A DNA stretch of 64,000 nt from Allomyces macrogynus ATCC 38327 (GCA_000151295.1 GG745330.1:585225-649224), one strand, 5' to 3'. Counted from the stretch's first letter, positions 44,582 through 56,529 are shown. Numbers and translations are program-made. Notes: generated by a model not told the origin, from the letters alone.

Positions 44582-45779
44582 ATGAGCACCGCCAGCGCAC
44601 CCGCCATGACAACAGCAAATACACACTCGTCCGACCACCTGTCGCCGACCCCGACCCCGGTCAAGCGGTCCAATGGACCAACGTTGCACGGATTTGTATG
44701 CGGCATCGCGTCAGGCACCACAAAACTCGTCGTTGGCCACCCCGTACGCTTCCGCCCGCTGCTGCAGCGCTGCTCGCCGTGATCCCGGCAGTTGCTTACC
44801 GGTGTACCTGCTTTGCATCGATTCTCCAGTTTGATACGGTCAAGGTCCGCTTGCAAATCGAGGGCCTGCAAGGACGCTTCAAGGGGCCCATTGACTGTCT
44901 GGCCAAGACGTTGCGACGGGTACATTTTTCGATTTGGTCGGCTTGCTCTCTGTCTCCGTGACAAAATTTCTGATGAACAAATACGATAGGAAGGTATCCG
45001 CGGTCTCTACAAGGGCGCAACACCGCCATTACTCGGGTGGGCGCTGGTTCGTCGATTTTGTCTTTGCTCCCGCACTCTGACGACGTAAACGGGCGCTGAC
45101 CGCCCTCCCCGACGCTTCATTTCAGATGGACTCGATCCAGCTCGGCACCTTGACCAACCTGCGCCGGTGCCTGCAGGGCGACGACCCGTCGGTCCCGCTT
45201 TCGACCCCGGGTCACGCCCTCGCCGGTCTTGGCGCGGGCATCGTCGTCTCCTTTGTCGCGGCGCCCGTCGAACTGCTGAAGGCGCAGATGCAAGTCCAGT
45301 ACGGCGACCGTGCGACCACGCGGTACTCGAGCCCGATCGCGTGCGCCAAGCACATTGCGCGTGCCCACCCGTGGGGGCTCGTGGGTCTCTGGTCAGCCCT
45401 GCCCGCGACATTGCTATTCAGGTCCTTTTTTTGGCTACTCTGGGGTTCATATGATTTGTATACCCAAAAGCTGACGGCTTTTGGCGTGAACACGGCGTGG
45501 GTTCCATTCCTCGCGGGTGGACTGGCCGCCAATTCGTTCTGGGCCATGTCGTTCCCGGCCGACGTGATCAAGAACCGCATGATGGCGCAGCCACAGCCCA
45601 TCGGCGAGAACGCGCGGTACCCGACGATCGTCAAGACGGCCAAGGCGATTTACGCGACCGACGGTCCGCGCGGGTTCTTCCGCGGATTCTGGACGTGCCA
45701 GTTGCGATCGTTCCCGACCAACGGAGCTGCGCTGATCGTGTTCGAGTTTTTGAGCAAGCGGCTCGAACATGTCTTGTAA
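44582..45779 (+). CDS. Mitochondrial carrier family (SLC25) transporter
   Basis: Inner-mitochondrial-membrane carrier with six transmembrane helices. Four exons give 320 aa: 44582-44743, 44830-44919, 44990-45046, 45126-45779. All three signature motifs are present: HPFDTVKVRLQ (made at the first junction), APVELLKAQMQ and FPADVIKNRMM, each followed by a helix-capping RG-containing segment (REGIRGLYKG, PWGLVGLWSA, DGPRGFFRGF). The sequence lies closest, by memory, to carnitine/ornithine/YMC-like carriers; the substrate cannot be assigned from sequence alone. The N-terminal 35 residues are Ser/Thr/Pro-rich. Confidence 0.9.
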
Positions 45780-45819
45780 ATCATCATTTGCACATACATG
45801 TTTCCCAAATAGACAAGGG

Positions 45820-48675
45820 TTATGTGCTGATCCAGGACCCGACTTCACGCAGCAGGTCGGCGTACGCGGTCACGCTCACCAGGTGGTGGTGGTCGAGCGC
45901 AGCGTTGTGCTCGTGCTGCGACTGCGACCCCGCGCCGTCGCCATCAGCAGCCTCGGCAGCGTCGAGTCCGGCGTGCATGTCGATAAACTCCTGCAGTCGC
46001 GAACGGACGCGGTCCAAATCCACCGCTGCGCGCATCGTCGTCGGCGCGTGCCGCAAGACGAGCGCGAGCAGCACAGCGGTCAGCAAGGGCACGACACGCG
46101 GGACCCCACTGATCTCATCCTCCACCGCCGCATCCGCGAGAATCCGGTCGAGCGCGACCGGGAACGCAATGCCGGCCCCCTCCTCCTCCTCCTCCGCGTC
46201 CCGAACCGTCACCCCAGCCAGGTACGCCGCCGCATCGTCTGCGTGTTCGGCGATATTGACGAGCAGCCCGACGGCCACGACTTGCCGGTCCGCGCGGTCG
46301 GCCGCATTCGCCGCCCAAATCTCAGCGTGCTGCGACGCCACCGCCGACCCTTGCGACGCGGCCTCGGCACTTCCACAGGATGCGACCACGTGTGCGCGCA
46401 CGTCGTCCGCGACCACGACGAGCACGGGCGCTGGGCCCGCGAGAATTTCGGCGAGCGCTACCAGGCACGTGGTCGCACTGGCAAAGTGGTCGTGTACCAC
46501 TGCGGGCGCCTCGCTAGTCACGTTGATCGCCACGCGCATCGTCGTGAGAAGCGCAGCGACTCGCGCCACAGCGACCGCGCGGTCGGCATCAAGCAAGCCG
46601 AATGGCAGCGGGCGAAGCGCGTCGTACTGCGCGGCAATCGACGGCGCAAGCCGCGCCGTCGGGAACGCGGTCGCGAGCGTGCAGCTCGCGAGGTTGGCGT
46701 AAAATGACGCGCGCTCGAGAATGTCGAGCGCAATTGCGTGCAGAGGGGTCACGTCGGGTGCGTCCCAGGCGATCAGGTCGCCGACGAGGGAAATGCCGAC
46801 GTGGCTGAGGGAGGTCACGGCGAGTTCGCTTGAGAAGCGGATTAGGGCGTGGACGGCGGCGACCCAAAGTGCGGTTGGGGACCGGTCTTGGTCGAGGTAG
46901 GAAGGGAGAGGAAACGCGTCGAGCTTGGTTTTGATGTCGGCGACCTGTGATTGGGGCATGGATGGTCAGAATGGGTGATGGCAAAATGAATGAGATCAAT
47001 AGGCGTCATGCCAGTTGCTTTGACTTTTTGTCGTCGGATAGCGAGATGAGGCCCTTGACCAAGTCCAGGGCATGCGAGTGCGTGAGGAGCGAGCCAAACC
47101 GGCTGTCCATGAGGAGCGGTCGTGCAGCGTCCATGTCGGTGGTCAGGGCCAGCATCACGCCAAGGAATGCGAGCAACACAATCTAAAAACAGGTGGAGAG
47201 GTTGGCTCATGGTCTTTGGAAAACGACAACGCCAAGAAAGGGGCCGTACCGCGTCCTTATCCTGCACCAGTGCGTCGAGGACGGGCAGGACGACGTGTAT
47301 GGCCTGGCGCCGCACGGTGCGCTGCGACAATTTTCGCAGCACGTCCATGGCACTAGGTCAGGTCTCAAGTCAGGGGGCAGAATGCCAACAACACGTCGAA
47401 AAGGAAGCCGTACCTGAATCGGCGAATGTTGACGCTGGTCGATCGCAGCCCGTCGACAAGGTAGTCGAGCTCCTCCTTGAGCCGCAAAATTTCGCCGGCC
47501 TCTCGGAGCTCGTGGCGCGCCTTGACCTCGAAAGGTGTGGTCGGCTAAGAGTGTCGCAAAACAGCGGTCAGAAAGGTGAAACGGTGGACAGGGATCCAGA
47601 CACGCCAACGAACCTCATCGTCCTCGTCATCATCAGGCAGAAATCGCGACGCGTTTTCCTTGGCCATGGGCTCCGAACTCTTGCGCGTTATGCGCGGTCG
47701 CGACTTCTGCTCCACCGACCGGTCCGTGACGGGAACGAACATCGGGGCAGCCGGCCCACCGTCGTCCTCGTCGCTGTCGTCGAAAAACGAGCCGAGGAAA
47801 ACGTCGCGTTGCGGGTTGATGGCCAGGCGCGGCGGGGCAGGAGCAACAGTGGGCAAGCTGTTGGATCGACTGGCAGGCAGAGACGAGGCTGATGAAGACG
47901 AATCGCCGAGCAACGGGAAAAGAGCGCGCGGAGGTTGCGGAGGGGACATGGACAGCGTGATTTCAGCGTCGAGCGGAGAGGCCGAGAGCGTCGCGTCAAA
48001 TGCGTCGGGCGGTCCCATGCTGCTGCTCAGTGCGCACGCGGCTGAGCTTAGTGTGTCCTCATCATCAATGGCCGCTGGATGCTCAGTTGCCAATGTAGCA
48101 ACAGGTGGAGGAGGTGGTGGCGCCAGTGATGGCGGCGGGGAGACCGCGGCGATGGCACTGGTAGTCGCGCTAGTGGGCAATGACCGCGACGGCGCGAGCT
48201 TGGGTGGAGATGCATGACGATGACCCGTTCTTGGTGTCGTCGGCTTGCAAGCAGCAGCCGGACCCGTGTTGCGGTCCGGGAAGACCGATTTGGGCAGCGT
48301 AATTTTGCGCGCGGGAAACGACTTGTGCGGACTCGGCGCGGGTTCTTCGGAGTCGAAGGCAAACGGATCGGATGGCTTGCCAATTCTGCTTCTCGGTCGG
48401 GGACTGTTGGTACTTGAGGAGAGTCGCGGCTTCTTCAGCACTGGTCCGTCGGAGCCGTCGACGCCGCCTGGTGGAGAGTCATGCTTGCCGTCTGCGCGAT
48501 TGGCCGGACTGGCTGCGTCGCTCGATTTGATGAGCGTCGAGGTCGTCGATGTGGTCGGGATTGGTGGTGCAGAGACGCGGTGCGAGGACCTTGAGCGCTT
48601 GCCGTAGGTGATGGCCGGTGCGGTGCCCAGCGGCGGTGCTGCGGTGGCCCAGCGGGGCGGCGGCGGCGTGGCCAT
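45820..48675 (-). CDS. WAPL: WAPL, cohesin release factor
   Basis: Binds PDS5-cohesin and opens the ring to release it from chromatin. Five exons give 863 aa: 48675-47614, 47544-47414, 47352-47250, 47182-47012, 46944-45820. Residues 1-354 are disordered, Ser/Pro-rich, with ITYGKRSRSS and DPFAFDSEEP, resembling WAPL N-termini. The WAPL helical domain starts at the first junction (PFEVKARHELREAGE, then LDYLVDGLRSTSVNIRR), followed by AMDVLRKLSQRTVRRQAIHV and the long C-terminal helical region (VALGLL-type segment VAVGLLVNIAEHADDA). Intron 4 (47011-46945) has a GC donor (CTG|GCATGA), because a stop lies immediately downstream. It converges with the carrier gene with only 40 bases between stop codons. 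Confidence 0.88.
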
Positions 48676-49071
48676 GACCGCGTACGAGCTTGGCAGATGG
48701 TTGGTCGCTGACCGTCGTCGTCGCGAAAAGCCAGCCGAGCCGGCAGCTCGGGCGCGAGCGGCAACGCTTCCGCGCGACGTCTTGCACGCGGGAATGCGTC
48801 ATTTCTCGCCTCGAGGCCCACCGCTGGCACACGCCCGCCGCCGGTTGGTCGACATCGACGCGCCCGTCCCTGCGCTCCCTGCTGTTCAATAGCACCGCGA
48901 CAACCACCACGTCGACGACGCGACGTCGACGACGAGAACGAGAACGGGAACAGCACCAACGACAAACCTCGACAACTTGCCGCACCGCACAGCCCGGCCG
49001 CGTCAAGCACGACTTCCACCGCCTGCTGCCCACTGACCTCGCCCACGTCTGCCATCTGCACCGCCCCAACC
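48676..49071. other. Divergent promoter region, WAPL / VAM7
   Basis: 396 bases shared by two start codons facing away from each other. A run of CGACGACG-like repeats lies near 48912-48932. No gene seen. Confidence 0.55.
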
Positions 49072-50353
49072 ATGCCGTCATCACCTGCACCGACAGCGCC
49101 CGCGTCGGCCTCGCGCCCGCGCCGCATCGTGCTGATCCCGGCCACCGAGCTCGTCGACGGCGTCACGCACTACCGCATCGACGTGCCCGACCTGCCGCCA
49201 CCCGGCATGCCCGACCCGCCGCCGCGCCACCGCTACTCGGACTTTCTACGGCTGCACGACCAGCTCGTGCGCCAGTTCCCGACGTTGCGTTCAGTGTTGC
49301 TCACCGAGATCCCGCCGCTGCCGCCCAAGGCCTGGTTCCGCAACACAGCCTCGGTCGTGCACACGCGCCAGATGTTGCTCGCTGCACACTTGTCCGCCCT
49401 GTTATCGACGCCGCCGTTTGCAACGTGTGCGACACTGCGCGATTTCTTGGGGATCCCAGAAGCGCAGTGGCGCACGTTCCATGCGCCGCCGGGAACGGCA
49501 GCTCAGGCCGACGGAAGCGGTGCTGGTCCTGGCCCACGGCTCTCGGCCATGGACGTGCCCACGTCCCCCGTACAGTGGCTCGCGGCACTACACGACGTGC
49601 AGGCGCAGGTCATTCAGCTCAAGCGCGCGTTGGCTGACCGCGACTCGCTGTTGCGTGCAGGGGATGCACTGCGTGCGCAGGCGACGGCCAGCCAGGCGGC
49701 ACGCCGTGCCGACCAGTTGCGACTCAACCTGAACATTCTCGAATCGACGCTCTCCAGGCCGCCATGGTGCGCTTCGTCATTTTCCTTGGACTCTCCACGT
49801 CATTCCGCATCTGACATGGCACCCGGTCCACAGCGAACCCATGTCGGACCTCGAGCGCACGCGCCGGCAAACGCTGCTCCTGACCACGATCCAGGACGTC
49901 AACGACATCCAGCTGCGTCTGCGCGCGGGCCCCGCCGCCACCATTCCCACCACGACCACCCCCACTTCGTCGTCGCCATCGAACCCGCCACGACGCGTTC
50001 TCGGGCGGCCCTCGACCTCCCCGCCCGTCACGACCGCCACCACCGCCTACACGTCGTCCTCGTCGCCACCCCCACCCGTCGTTGTGGGCGCGGCCGCGCG
50101 CGTCGATGTGACGACGCTCAATAACCAGGGTCTGTTGCAGTTGCAGCACCAGCACATGAACGAGCAGGACGCGGTCGCGGGCGCGCTGCTCTCAGTCACG
50201 CAGCGGCTCAAGGCGATTGGGCATGCGATGAACGACGAGCTCGATACGCAGAACCAGTTGTTGGATGAGACGGCCGAGGATATGGATCGCGTGAGCGGGC
50301 GCGTGGGTAAAGTGCATCGCAAGGCAAAGAAAGTGGCGGGCGAGAAGGCTTGA
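49072..50353 (+). CDS. VAM7: VAM7-like PX-domain Qc-SNARE
   Basis: Soluble vacuolar SNARE recruited by phosphatidylinositol 3-phosphate and HOPS. Two exons (49072-49766 and 49834-50353) give 404 aa. The PX domain spans about residues 17-125 (HRYSDFLRLHDQLVRQFP, EIPPLPPKAWF, LRDFLGIP). A coiled segment follows (VQAQVIQLKRALADRDSLL). A disordered Ser/Thr/Pro linker leads to the C-terminal SNARE helix (NEQDAVAGALLSVTQRLKAI, then GHAMNDELDTQNQLLDETAE) with the central Gln of a Q-SNARE. There is no transmembrane segment, as in yeast Vam7. Its HOPS partner VPS18 is also in this window. The donor at 49767 is the only GT site that keeps frame. Confidence 0.87.
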
Positions 50354-50587
50354 GCCTGCGGGAGGGGAGAACGACGAAGAGAGCCCGTAACGTTTGTACA
50401 GCCCACATTGAATAAATGGGATCACACCGCTGATCATTGGGGAAGGCAATCAGGTCGTGCAGCGCAGTTTGAAGTCGACTCGGGTCAATGGGCGGTTGGG
50501 TCGGAGGCGAGTGCGATCGGAAAAGCACGATATACCTTGCTATATGAACACGGAAGCGACCGAAGATCCAACACCAAAAACCGAAAA

Positions 50588-51154
50588 CTACTCCTTGGAC
50601 GGCTTGGGCACGCCGTACTTGGACCGGGCATTGCACCGGCCCTGCACGCCCTGCAAATCGAGCGCGCCGCGAATCAAGTGGTACCGGACACCGGGCAAAT
50701 CGGGCACACGCCCACCGCGCACCAAGACGACCGAATGTTCCTGCAAGTTGTGCCCTTCGCCCGGGATGTAGGCAATCACTTCCTTGCCGTTCGACAGCCG
50801 CACTTTGGCGACTTTGCGCACGGCCGAGTTGGGCTTCTTGGGACTTGTCGTGTAGACCTTGATGCAAACGCCGCGCTTCTGTGGGCACCCGTCGAGATGC
50901 GGCGACTTGACCTTGCGCACTTTAGGCTTGCGCGGCTTGCGGATCACTTGCATCAGCGTCGAGTACCGCGGCGCCGACGTGTGGAAGGCCGACGCGCCAG
51001 TGCGCAACAGCGGCACGGTGGAGACGTATGGTGCTGAGGGCGTGGACAGCGACAGCCTCGTCATGAGCGTCGAGAGGGTCGAGGGGGCTGCCGTCGTTGG
51101 GCGAGCAGTGCGGGCGGCGGCAGCGGCAACAGGCCGGAGGAGGGCGGCGAACAT
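50588..51154 (-). CDS. Mitochondrial small-subunit ribosomal protein uS12m
   Basis: Decoding-centre protein of the mitochondrial ribosome. Single exon, 188 aa. Residues 1 to about 68 form an Ala/Arg/Ser/Thr-rich presequence ([15 protein letters not shown]) without acidic residues, typical of mitochondrial import. The mature part is textbook uS12: [67 protein letters not shown]. It lies tail-to-tail with VAM7 and diverges from the HAL-type kinase. Confidence 0.96.
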   Translation of the reverse strand: MFAALLRPVAAAAARTARPTTAAPSTLSTLMTRLSLSTPSAPYVSTVPLLRTGASAFHTSAPRYSTLMQVIRKPRKPKVRKVKSPHLDGCPQKRGVCIKVYTTSPKKPNSAVRKVAKVRLSNGKEVIAYIPGEGHNLQEHSVVLVRGGRVPDLPGVRYHLIRGALDLQGVQGRCNARSKYGVPKPSKE

Positions 51155-51713
51155 GGCGTTGGCGTGCAGCGTGGTCGCACCGGGATCGACTGCAGCAGGT
51201 GCGCGCGGGCAGGGTGGGGCCGTGGTCGAGAAATCGTTGTCGGGGCAGCCGCTTGCATTCGTTTTGTCGGCCGACGTTGCGACAGGACAGGCCAGAGTGA
51301 TCGAGCATCACGTGTCGGTATCGTTTGATGGTGATAATTTGCAAAATCCGCCATTTCGATCCACAAAGGCGCCGCCGACCAGCGCGACCTGGCGCATGAC
51401 GGCCACGACCGAACGCGAGCCGCGAGCACGACGAGGACTTGCGGCAGCGCCTTGCTCGCGCATCCCGCGCCGCATCTCGCCTTGGCGCTCTCCAGATCGG
51501 CTGTGTCTTGGCCCGGTCGCCCCGACCGACACGGATTCCCGCACCATTTCGCTCTGAGCGCAACAGAACCCGCACAACAACACGAATACGAGCGCGATTC
51601 ATTGATCGTGACGAAGACGCGTCCACGAGTTGACGCGTCCTGCTGCCGCGTCGCTCAAGTGACCAGTTTCCGCATCTCCTCCCGCTTTGACCTCAACATT
51701 TGCTTGATCCACC
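51155..51713. other. Divergent upstream region, uS12m / HAL-type kinase
   Basis: 559 bases between diverging start codons. The antisense frames are Arg/Ser-rich with no domain. No gene seen. Confidence 0.55.
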
Positions 51714-54700
51714 ATGCCCGTCAAGGTCGATACGCCGACAACTGGACCCGACGATGCGGGGGCAAGTGTCCCAGCCCGCGCGCCCGACGCTGCTGGCGGC
51801 CCTGCCAAGCCGCCGACCGACGTGACCGTCATCCCTCCAACGCCGACCGTGCACAGCGACTCGGACGGGCTCAACTCGGCTCCCGTCACCGACGGGAGCG
51901 CGTTGCACGTGGCCATCTCGCCGCCCGTGAAGAGAACATTGCACCTCGACTTGACGCCGAGCGCCGGCACGGGCGGTGGCGGCACGCTGCACCGGCGCAC
52001 TCTGAGCGCCGACGATCGTCCCTCGTTCCGCAGCGTCGTTGACGCCGACCCGGTGCCCAACGCGCCCGTCGCGGCTCCGCTCGTTTCCGTCGAAGAAGAC
52101 GCTGACCTGGCGCCTTTACCCGCGCCGCTGCACCAAATCACTGCCAAGTCGACGCCGTCGCTGACCTCGCGCGAAACGCTCGGCAGCCAAGGGTCCGACG
52201 CGGGGTCGCGCCCGACGCGCAGTACCCTGGCGCTCGACGCGTTCCGCCGCTGGGATTCGGGCGAGACAGAGATTATTGTGGTCGCGACCACGACCAAGGG
52301 CGCCAAGGGTGGCACCAAGTCGCCGTGTGCGGAAGTGCCGCCGACGCAACGCGGACCATTTTTGCACGCGCAGCATGCCGCGTCGGCGCCAGTCCCGCTG
52401 CGTAAACAGGATGCCGGCGTGGGCAAGTCGCACAAGTCGGTGCTTGCGTCGCTCATGAAGAATGCGCGGTCGCCCACGGCGAGTCCGTCGCCGGTGCCGG
52501 TCGCCGAGGAGAATGTCGCACTAGCTCCTGCTGATGCGGTCAAACCCGAGCCCGCCACGGCCAAGTCCGCCGCGGTTGCTGTGCCCGCAACGCGGGCCGC
52601 CGATACGGGCACCACCACGCCATGCTCGTCCTACCCGCCCAGCACCACGCCGACCTACCAGGGCCCCGTCTCGTCGGACGCCAAGTCACGCGGTGGGTCG
52701 CGGCAAACGCTCAACGACGCATCCGCCACGCGCGCGAAATACGCCGCCGGCCCGATCCCGCTCCCGCCACGGCTCGCGTTCGCGTACAAGTTCACGATCC
52801 CGTCCAAGGGCGGGCTCGCGTCGTTGCCGAGCCCGGACGGAATCTCGTCTAGCCATTCGGCGTCGTCGGCCGACAGCAAGGAGCGCGAATTGGGGTCGTA
52901 TTCCGGGCCGACGCGGTCGGACGAGCTCCTGGCGCCCGAAGAGAGTGTGGCTGGAAAAAGTGCGGCGCAGAAGCAGCAGCATCACCGCCGTGCGTCGTCG
53001 CCGGACGGTGGCATGTACCAGGGGCGGCACGCGCGGTCGCCGCGAGTGCATGGCGAGTTGCATCATCCGCGCGAGGCGGTGCCTGAGGCCAAGGATGACG
53101 AGGAGGGGCCGCTGGTAATTGACACGAAGAAGAGCGGTAAGACGGGGTCGCGGCCGGTGCTTGCCGTTTCGCCCGTCGGCGATGTGGCCAAGCGCGAGGA
53201 CGCGACTGCAGCGGAACCGCCGACCACGGTCCCGACGTCGCCAATCACGGGTCCGCCGTCTCCGCTCGACCTCGACGGTCCGCGCCGTGCGATGCACTAC
53301 GACATGCGTCGCCCCTCGGGTACGGCGACGCCCGGCACCGTCTCCCCCATGCGCAGCCGGTGCGCAACCAACAGTGCCGGCAGCGTCAACGACCCGGAAC
53401 TCGACGCGATCCTGCACGACGACGGCGACGACGACGCGCGCAAGAAAAAGGCGTTCGACGTGCAACGGTACGCGGTCAAGGCTGGCGGCACGCTGAGCCG
53501 CAAGGAATCGATCAAGGGCGACACGCTGCTCGGTTCGGACCACGCGCTGCAGAGCCCACAGGGAACGCACACGAACCGGATCCCGTCGCACGTGTCGCTG
53601 CTCAACCGGCTGTTCCATTCGGGCTCGTCGTCGCATGCGGCCGAGGCGACGAGTAGTCCCGGGTCGCCCGTCCACGGGTCGGCGGCCGGTGGGGGCACGG
53701 CGAGCCCGCCGTCGGGGCTCTCGCCGCACACGAAGCGCGGGTCGCAGTCGAATCTGTTTAAGAAGTCGGGGTCATTTATCGAGAAACTCGACAAGTTTGT
53801 GCACCCGGAGCACCACCACCATCATGGGGCGAACCATTCGCCAATGCTCTCGCCGACGTCGCAGCCGGCACAACACTCGCACTTTCTCGCGTCCTCGTTG
53901 GACGGATCGACGCCGCAGGTGCCGGAGCCCTGCTCGAGCGGGTCGCTCCCGCGCAGTGTCGTTGACACGAGTTCCACGGCGTCGCCTGTCGCGCCGCTGC
54001 CGGCGGCGCAGTCGGAAACTCCGTCGCCGCGGCCCATGTCGCCGATGCTCATGTTTTTGAACCGCAAGCGCAGTGACGCGAGTGCGGCCAAGACCACGGG
54101 CACGTCGAGCAAGCTCACGCGCAGTAACTCGGAGTCGTCGTTGCACGAGAAGTATGGCGTTACCAAGGAGTTTTTGGGCAAGGGCGCGAATGCGACGGTG
54201 CGGCTTGCGCACAAGGTCGACCATCATCATCACGGACACCACCATGGGCACCATGGGCACCACGGCCATGGACATCATCGGGGCGGCGGCGAGCACCATC
54301 ATCACGGCCAAACCAGCATGTCGCACGGTGCAAGCAGTACGGCGGCCAGCAGCGGCAGCAACCACGGCACGGGCCACGGGCTCATTGGGAGTGAAACCAG
54401 CAGCGTGGCGTCGCCCGTGCCCAATGGGAGTACGTTGGCTCGCGGCGGGTCGTCGTCGCATCACGGGTCCGGCAACCTGATTGGCGCGGGCGGGTATGGG
54501 TCGCCCTCGGCCGGCTCGCCCGCGATGCCGCCCGCGGGCAGCCATACGAGCTTGGCGCCGCAAGGGTCGGCCGTGGAACAGCTGTATGCAATCAAGAAGT
54601 TCCGCAAGCGGCGCCGCGACGAGACGGAGCGCGACTATGTCAAGCAGGTCTCATCCGAGTTTTGCATTTCGTCGTCGCTGCACCACCCGCATGTGATCAT

Positions 54701-55534
54701 GACGGTCGATTTGATTCAGGACGAGCATGATAATTGGTGCGAGGTGCGTTGACTCACGGAGATCGTTTTCTGTTCACTTGCGGGCGTGTTCTGATTTGTC
54801 TGTCCTTCGCGTCCGGTACGAGGTCATGGAGTACATGCCCGGCGGCGATCTCTTTTCGCGCATTGCCACGGGCCCGCCCATGTCGGACGGCGAAATCAAT
54901 TGTCTCTTTGCGCAGCTCGTCGCGGGCGTCGCGTATCTGCACAGCGTCGGCGTGTCGCACCGCGACTTGAAGCCCGAGAACTTGCTGCTCGACCAAGACG
55001 GGCGCACGCTCAAGATTGCAGATTTTGGCACATCCGAAGTGTATCGCGTGCCGTGGTCGACGGAAAAGCGCAAGGTCAAGGGCGCGGTTGGGTCGGACCC
55101 TTACATTGCACCCGAAGAGTGGGGGGGCAAGCCCTACGACGCCGACAAGGTGGACGTGTGGGCTGTCGGCATCATCTACTTTGTCATGAAGCACAAGACG
55201 ATTCCGTGGAAGGCGGCCATGCCCAACAACCCGCACTACGCACGGTACCTCGAGACCAAGGGCATGGGCCAGTTTGAGTATATCGAGGACCTCGATATGG
55301 GGCCGCGCACGCTGCTCTACAAACTGCTCGAACCGGATCCAGTGGTACGGTTTTGACGTTCTCGCTCACGCTCACCGGTGCTGACTGCTCTCGCTTCGTG
55401 AACACCACCACCAGAAACGGATCGTCATGGACGAGGTGCAGCGCGACCCGTGGTTCCAAACGATCCAAGCGTGCCAGCCGGACCGCCCGGTGTGGACGCA
55501 CTCGCACTCGACTGGGATGTCGAACCGGGGTTAG
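51714..55534 (+). CDS. HAL4/HAL5 (SAT4) family protein kinase
   Basis: Fungal-type serine/threonine kinase; relatives control potassium and nutrient transporters at the plasma membrane. Three exons (51714-54743, 54823-55344, 55415-55534) give 1223 aa. About 800 N-terminal residues are disordered, Ser/Pro-rich and full of putative phosphosites. The kinase domain has LGKGANATVRLAHK, LYAIKKFRKRRRDETERDYV, then SSEFCISSSLHHPHVI, WCEVMEYMPGGDLFSRI (made at the first junction), HRDLKPENLLLD, IADFGTSEV, GSDPYIAPEEW and DKVDVWAVGIIY, ending EPDPVKRIVMDEVQRDPWF (second junction). The block KKFRKRRRDETE is distinctive of this family. Unusually, about 125 residues rich in His, Gly and Ser lie between the glycine loop and the catalytic lysine. 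Confidence 0.92.
54215..54330 (+). repeat. Histidine/glycine-rich low-complexity segment in the kinase gene
   Basis: CAC/CAT/GGx codon repeats encode many His residues in short runs (HHHHGHHHGHHGHHGHGHH). The segment forms the start of the N-lobe insertion. Confidence 0.85.
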
Positions 55535-55821
55535 CGGAGGCGGTCGGCGCCGAGACTTAATCGAACGTGTGGAAGACTTTGGTTGGTTGTAAATAGCACA
55601 GCACGTACGTTACGCGAGTGTTTGGTGTCGATTTCGTCTTGCTGTCAGTCGCGCCGACGGTGCGGCTCAGCTGCCCACGCAGTCAAGTCACCTCGATTGT
55701 GGAGCCAAGTCTGACACGCTGCTCGCGCCGACACGGTCTTCGCGCGCTTGCACGGCGTCGACGGCCGCGGAATGGGCAGTTGAACGACGACGGCACGCGC
55801 GTCAAGGTTCAAAACGACCTG
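55535..55821. other. Intergenic after the HAL-type kinase
   Basis: 3' UTR of the kinase gene and sequence leading into the small open frame at 55822. The same frame is open back to 55618 but has no ATG there. Confidence 0.45.
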
Positions 55822-56295
55822 ATGCGCGTCTTTGCGGGCCTCTCCACCATTCAGCAGGTCGTGTCCGAGTGCGACGCGTGGGTCGAGGCCGCATTCCCCG
55901 ACACTCATCATTGGTGTGGTAAAACCCGCAACTCGCTCTGGGTCGACGAGCGGTCCGACAAGCAGGCGCGGTACCTGCGCGATCTCGGGTTTTTGACCGT
56001 GTCCGATGGCCTCGCGCCTGTCGTCCACGGCATGGATTTGCCGCAGCGGCGCAAGATCGATCTCGCGCGCATGACCATGAGCCGCGCTATGAAGTGGATC
56101 GCGCGGCTCCTCGATGGATCAGTCCATGACTCAGGACAAGATCGGATCGATGACGAGGGCCAAAAGCGGCCGCGCAAAGTGGACGTTGTGGTGGCATCAA
56201 CGCAGGCTGGGAAGACACATGGGCCGGAGTCGCTCGACAGCGCGTACGGACGGGCGCCCGCTGTCTCCGACGGCTGCAACTCCAAGATATTTTGA
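55822..56295 (+). CDS. Small hypothetical open frame, possible gene fragment
   Basis: 157 codons from an ATG. The first two thirds look protein-like (VVSECDAWVEAAFPDTHHW, DERSDKQARYLRDLGFL, LDLPQ-type segment MDLPQRRKIDLARM) with helical, well-mixed composition and GC-rich third positions; after residue about 100 the composition degrades. I do not recognise a family. It could be the remaining exon of a larger gene or a fragment left by decay. A TATA-like AT-rich region follows the stop. Confidence 0.35.
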   Translation: MRVFAGLSTIQQVVSECDAWVEAAFPDTHHWCGKTRNSLWVDERSDKQARYLRDLGFLTVSDGLAPVVHGMDLPQRRKIDLARMTMSRAMKWIARLLDGSVHDSGQDRIDDEGQKRPRKVDVVVASTQAGKTHGPESLDSAYGRAPAVSDGCNSKIF

Positions 56296-56529
56296 TCATG
56301 CATGGTGTTATTGATTGATTGCTGATCCTCTCCCCCACATTTCGCCCGTGACGCTGGCTGATTAGAATTTGGTCGGGAATCTTTGTTTCTTGGCGACTCG
56401 GCGCGCGTGGGTGCGCAAGCCGTTCAATGATTTGATTTGAAAGACGTGGGATCGTCCACCATGGTTCATTATGCGTCTCATCGCGCGCCAGATATAAATC
56501 ACGCCCTTCATTCAAAGCCAGCTCCGCCA

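Noticed and set aside
45497..46702. 401-codon plus-strand frame overlapping the carrier and WAPL
   Set aside because: Antisense to the last WAPL exon and out of frame with the carrier; no domain.
52686..53729. 347-codon minus-strand frame
   Set aside because: Antisense to the disordered N-terminus of the HAL-type kinase.
54215..54330. His-rich segment as a cloning tag or vector contamination
   Set aside because: It lies inside a continuous native exon with mixed CAC/CAT codons and natural flanks.
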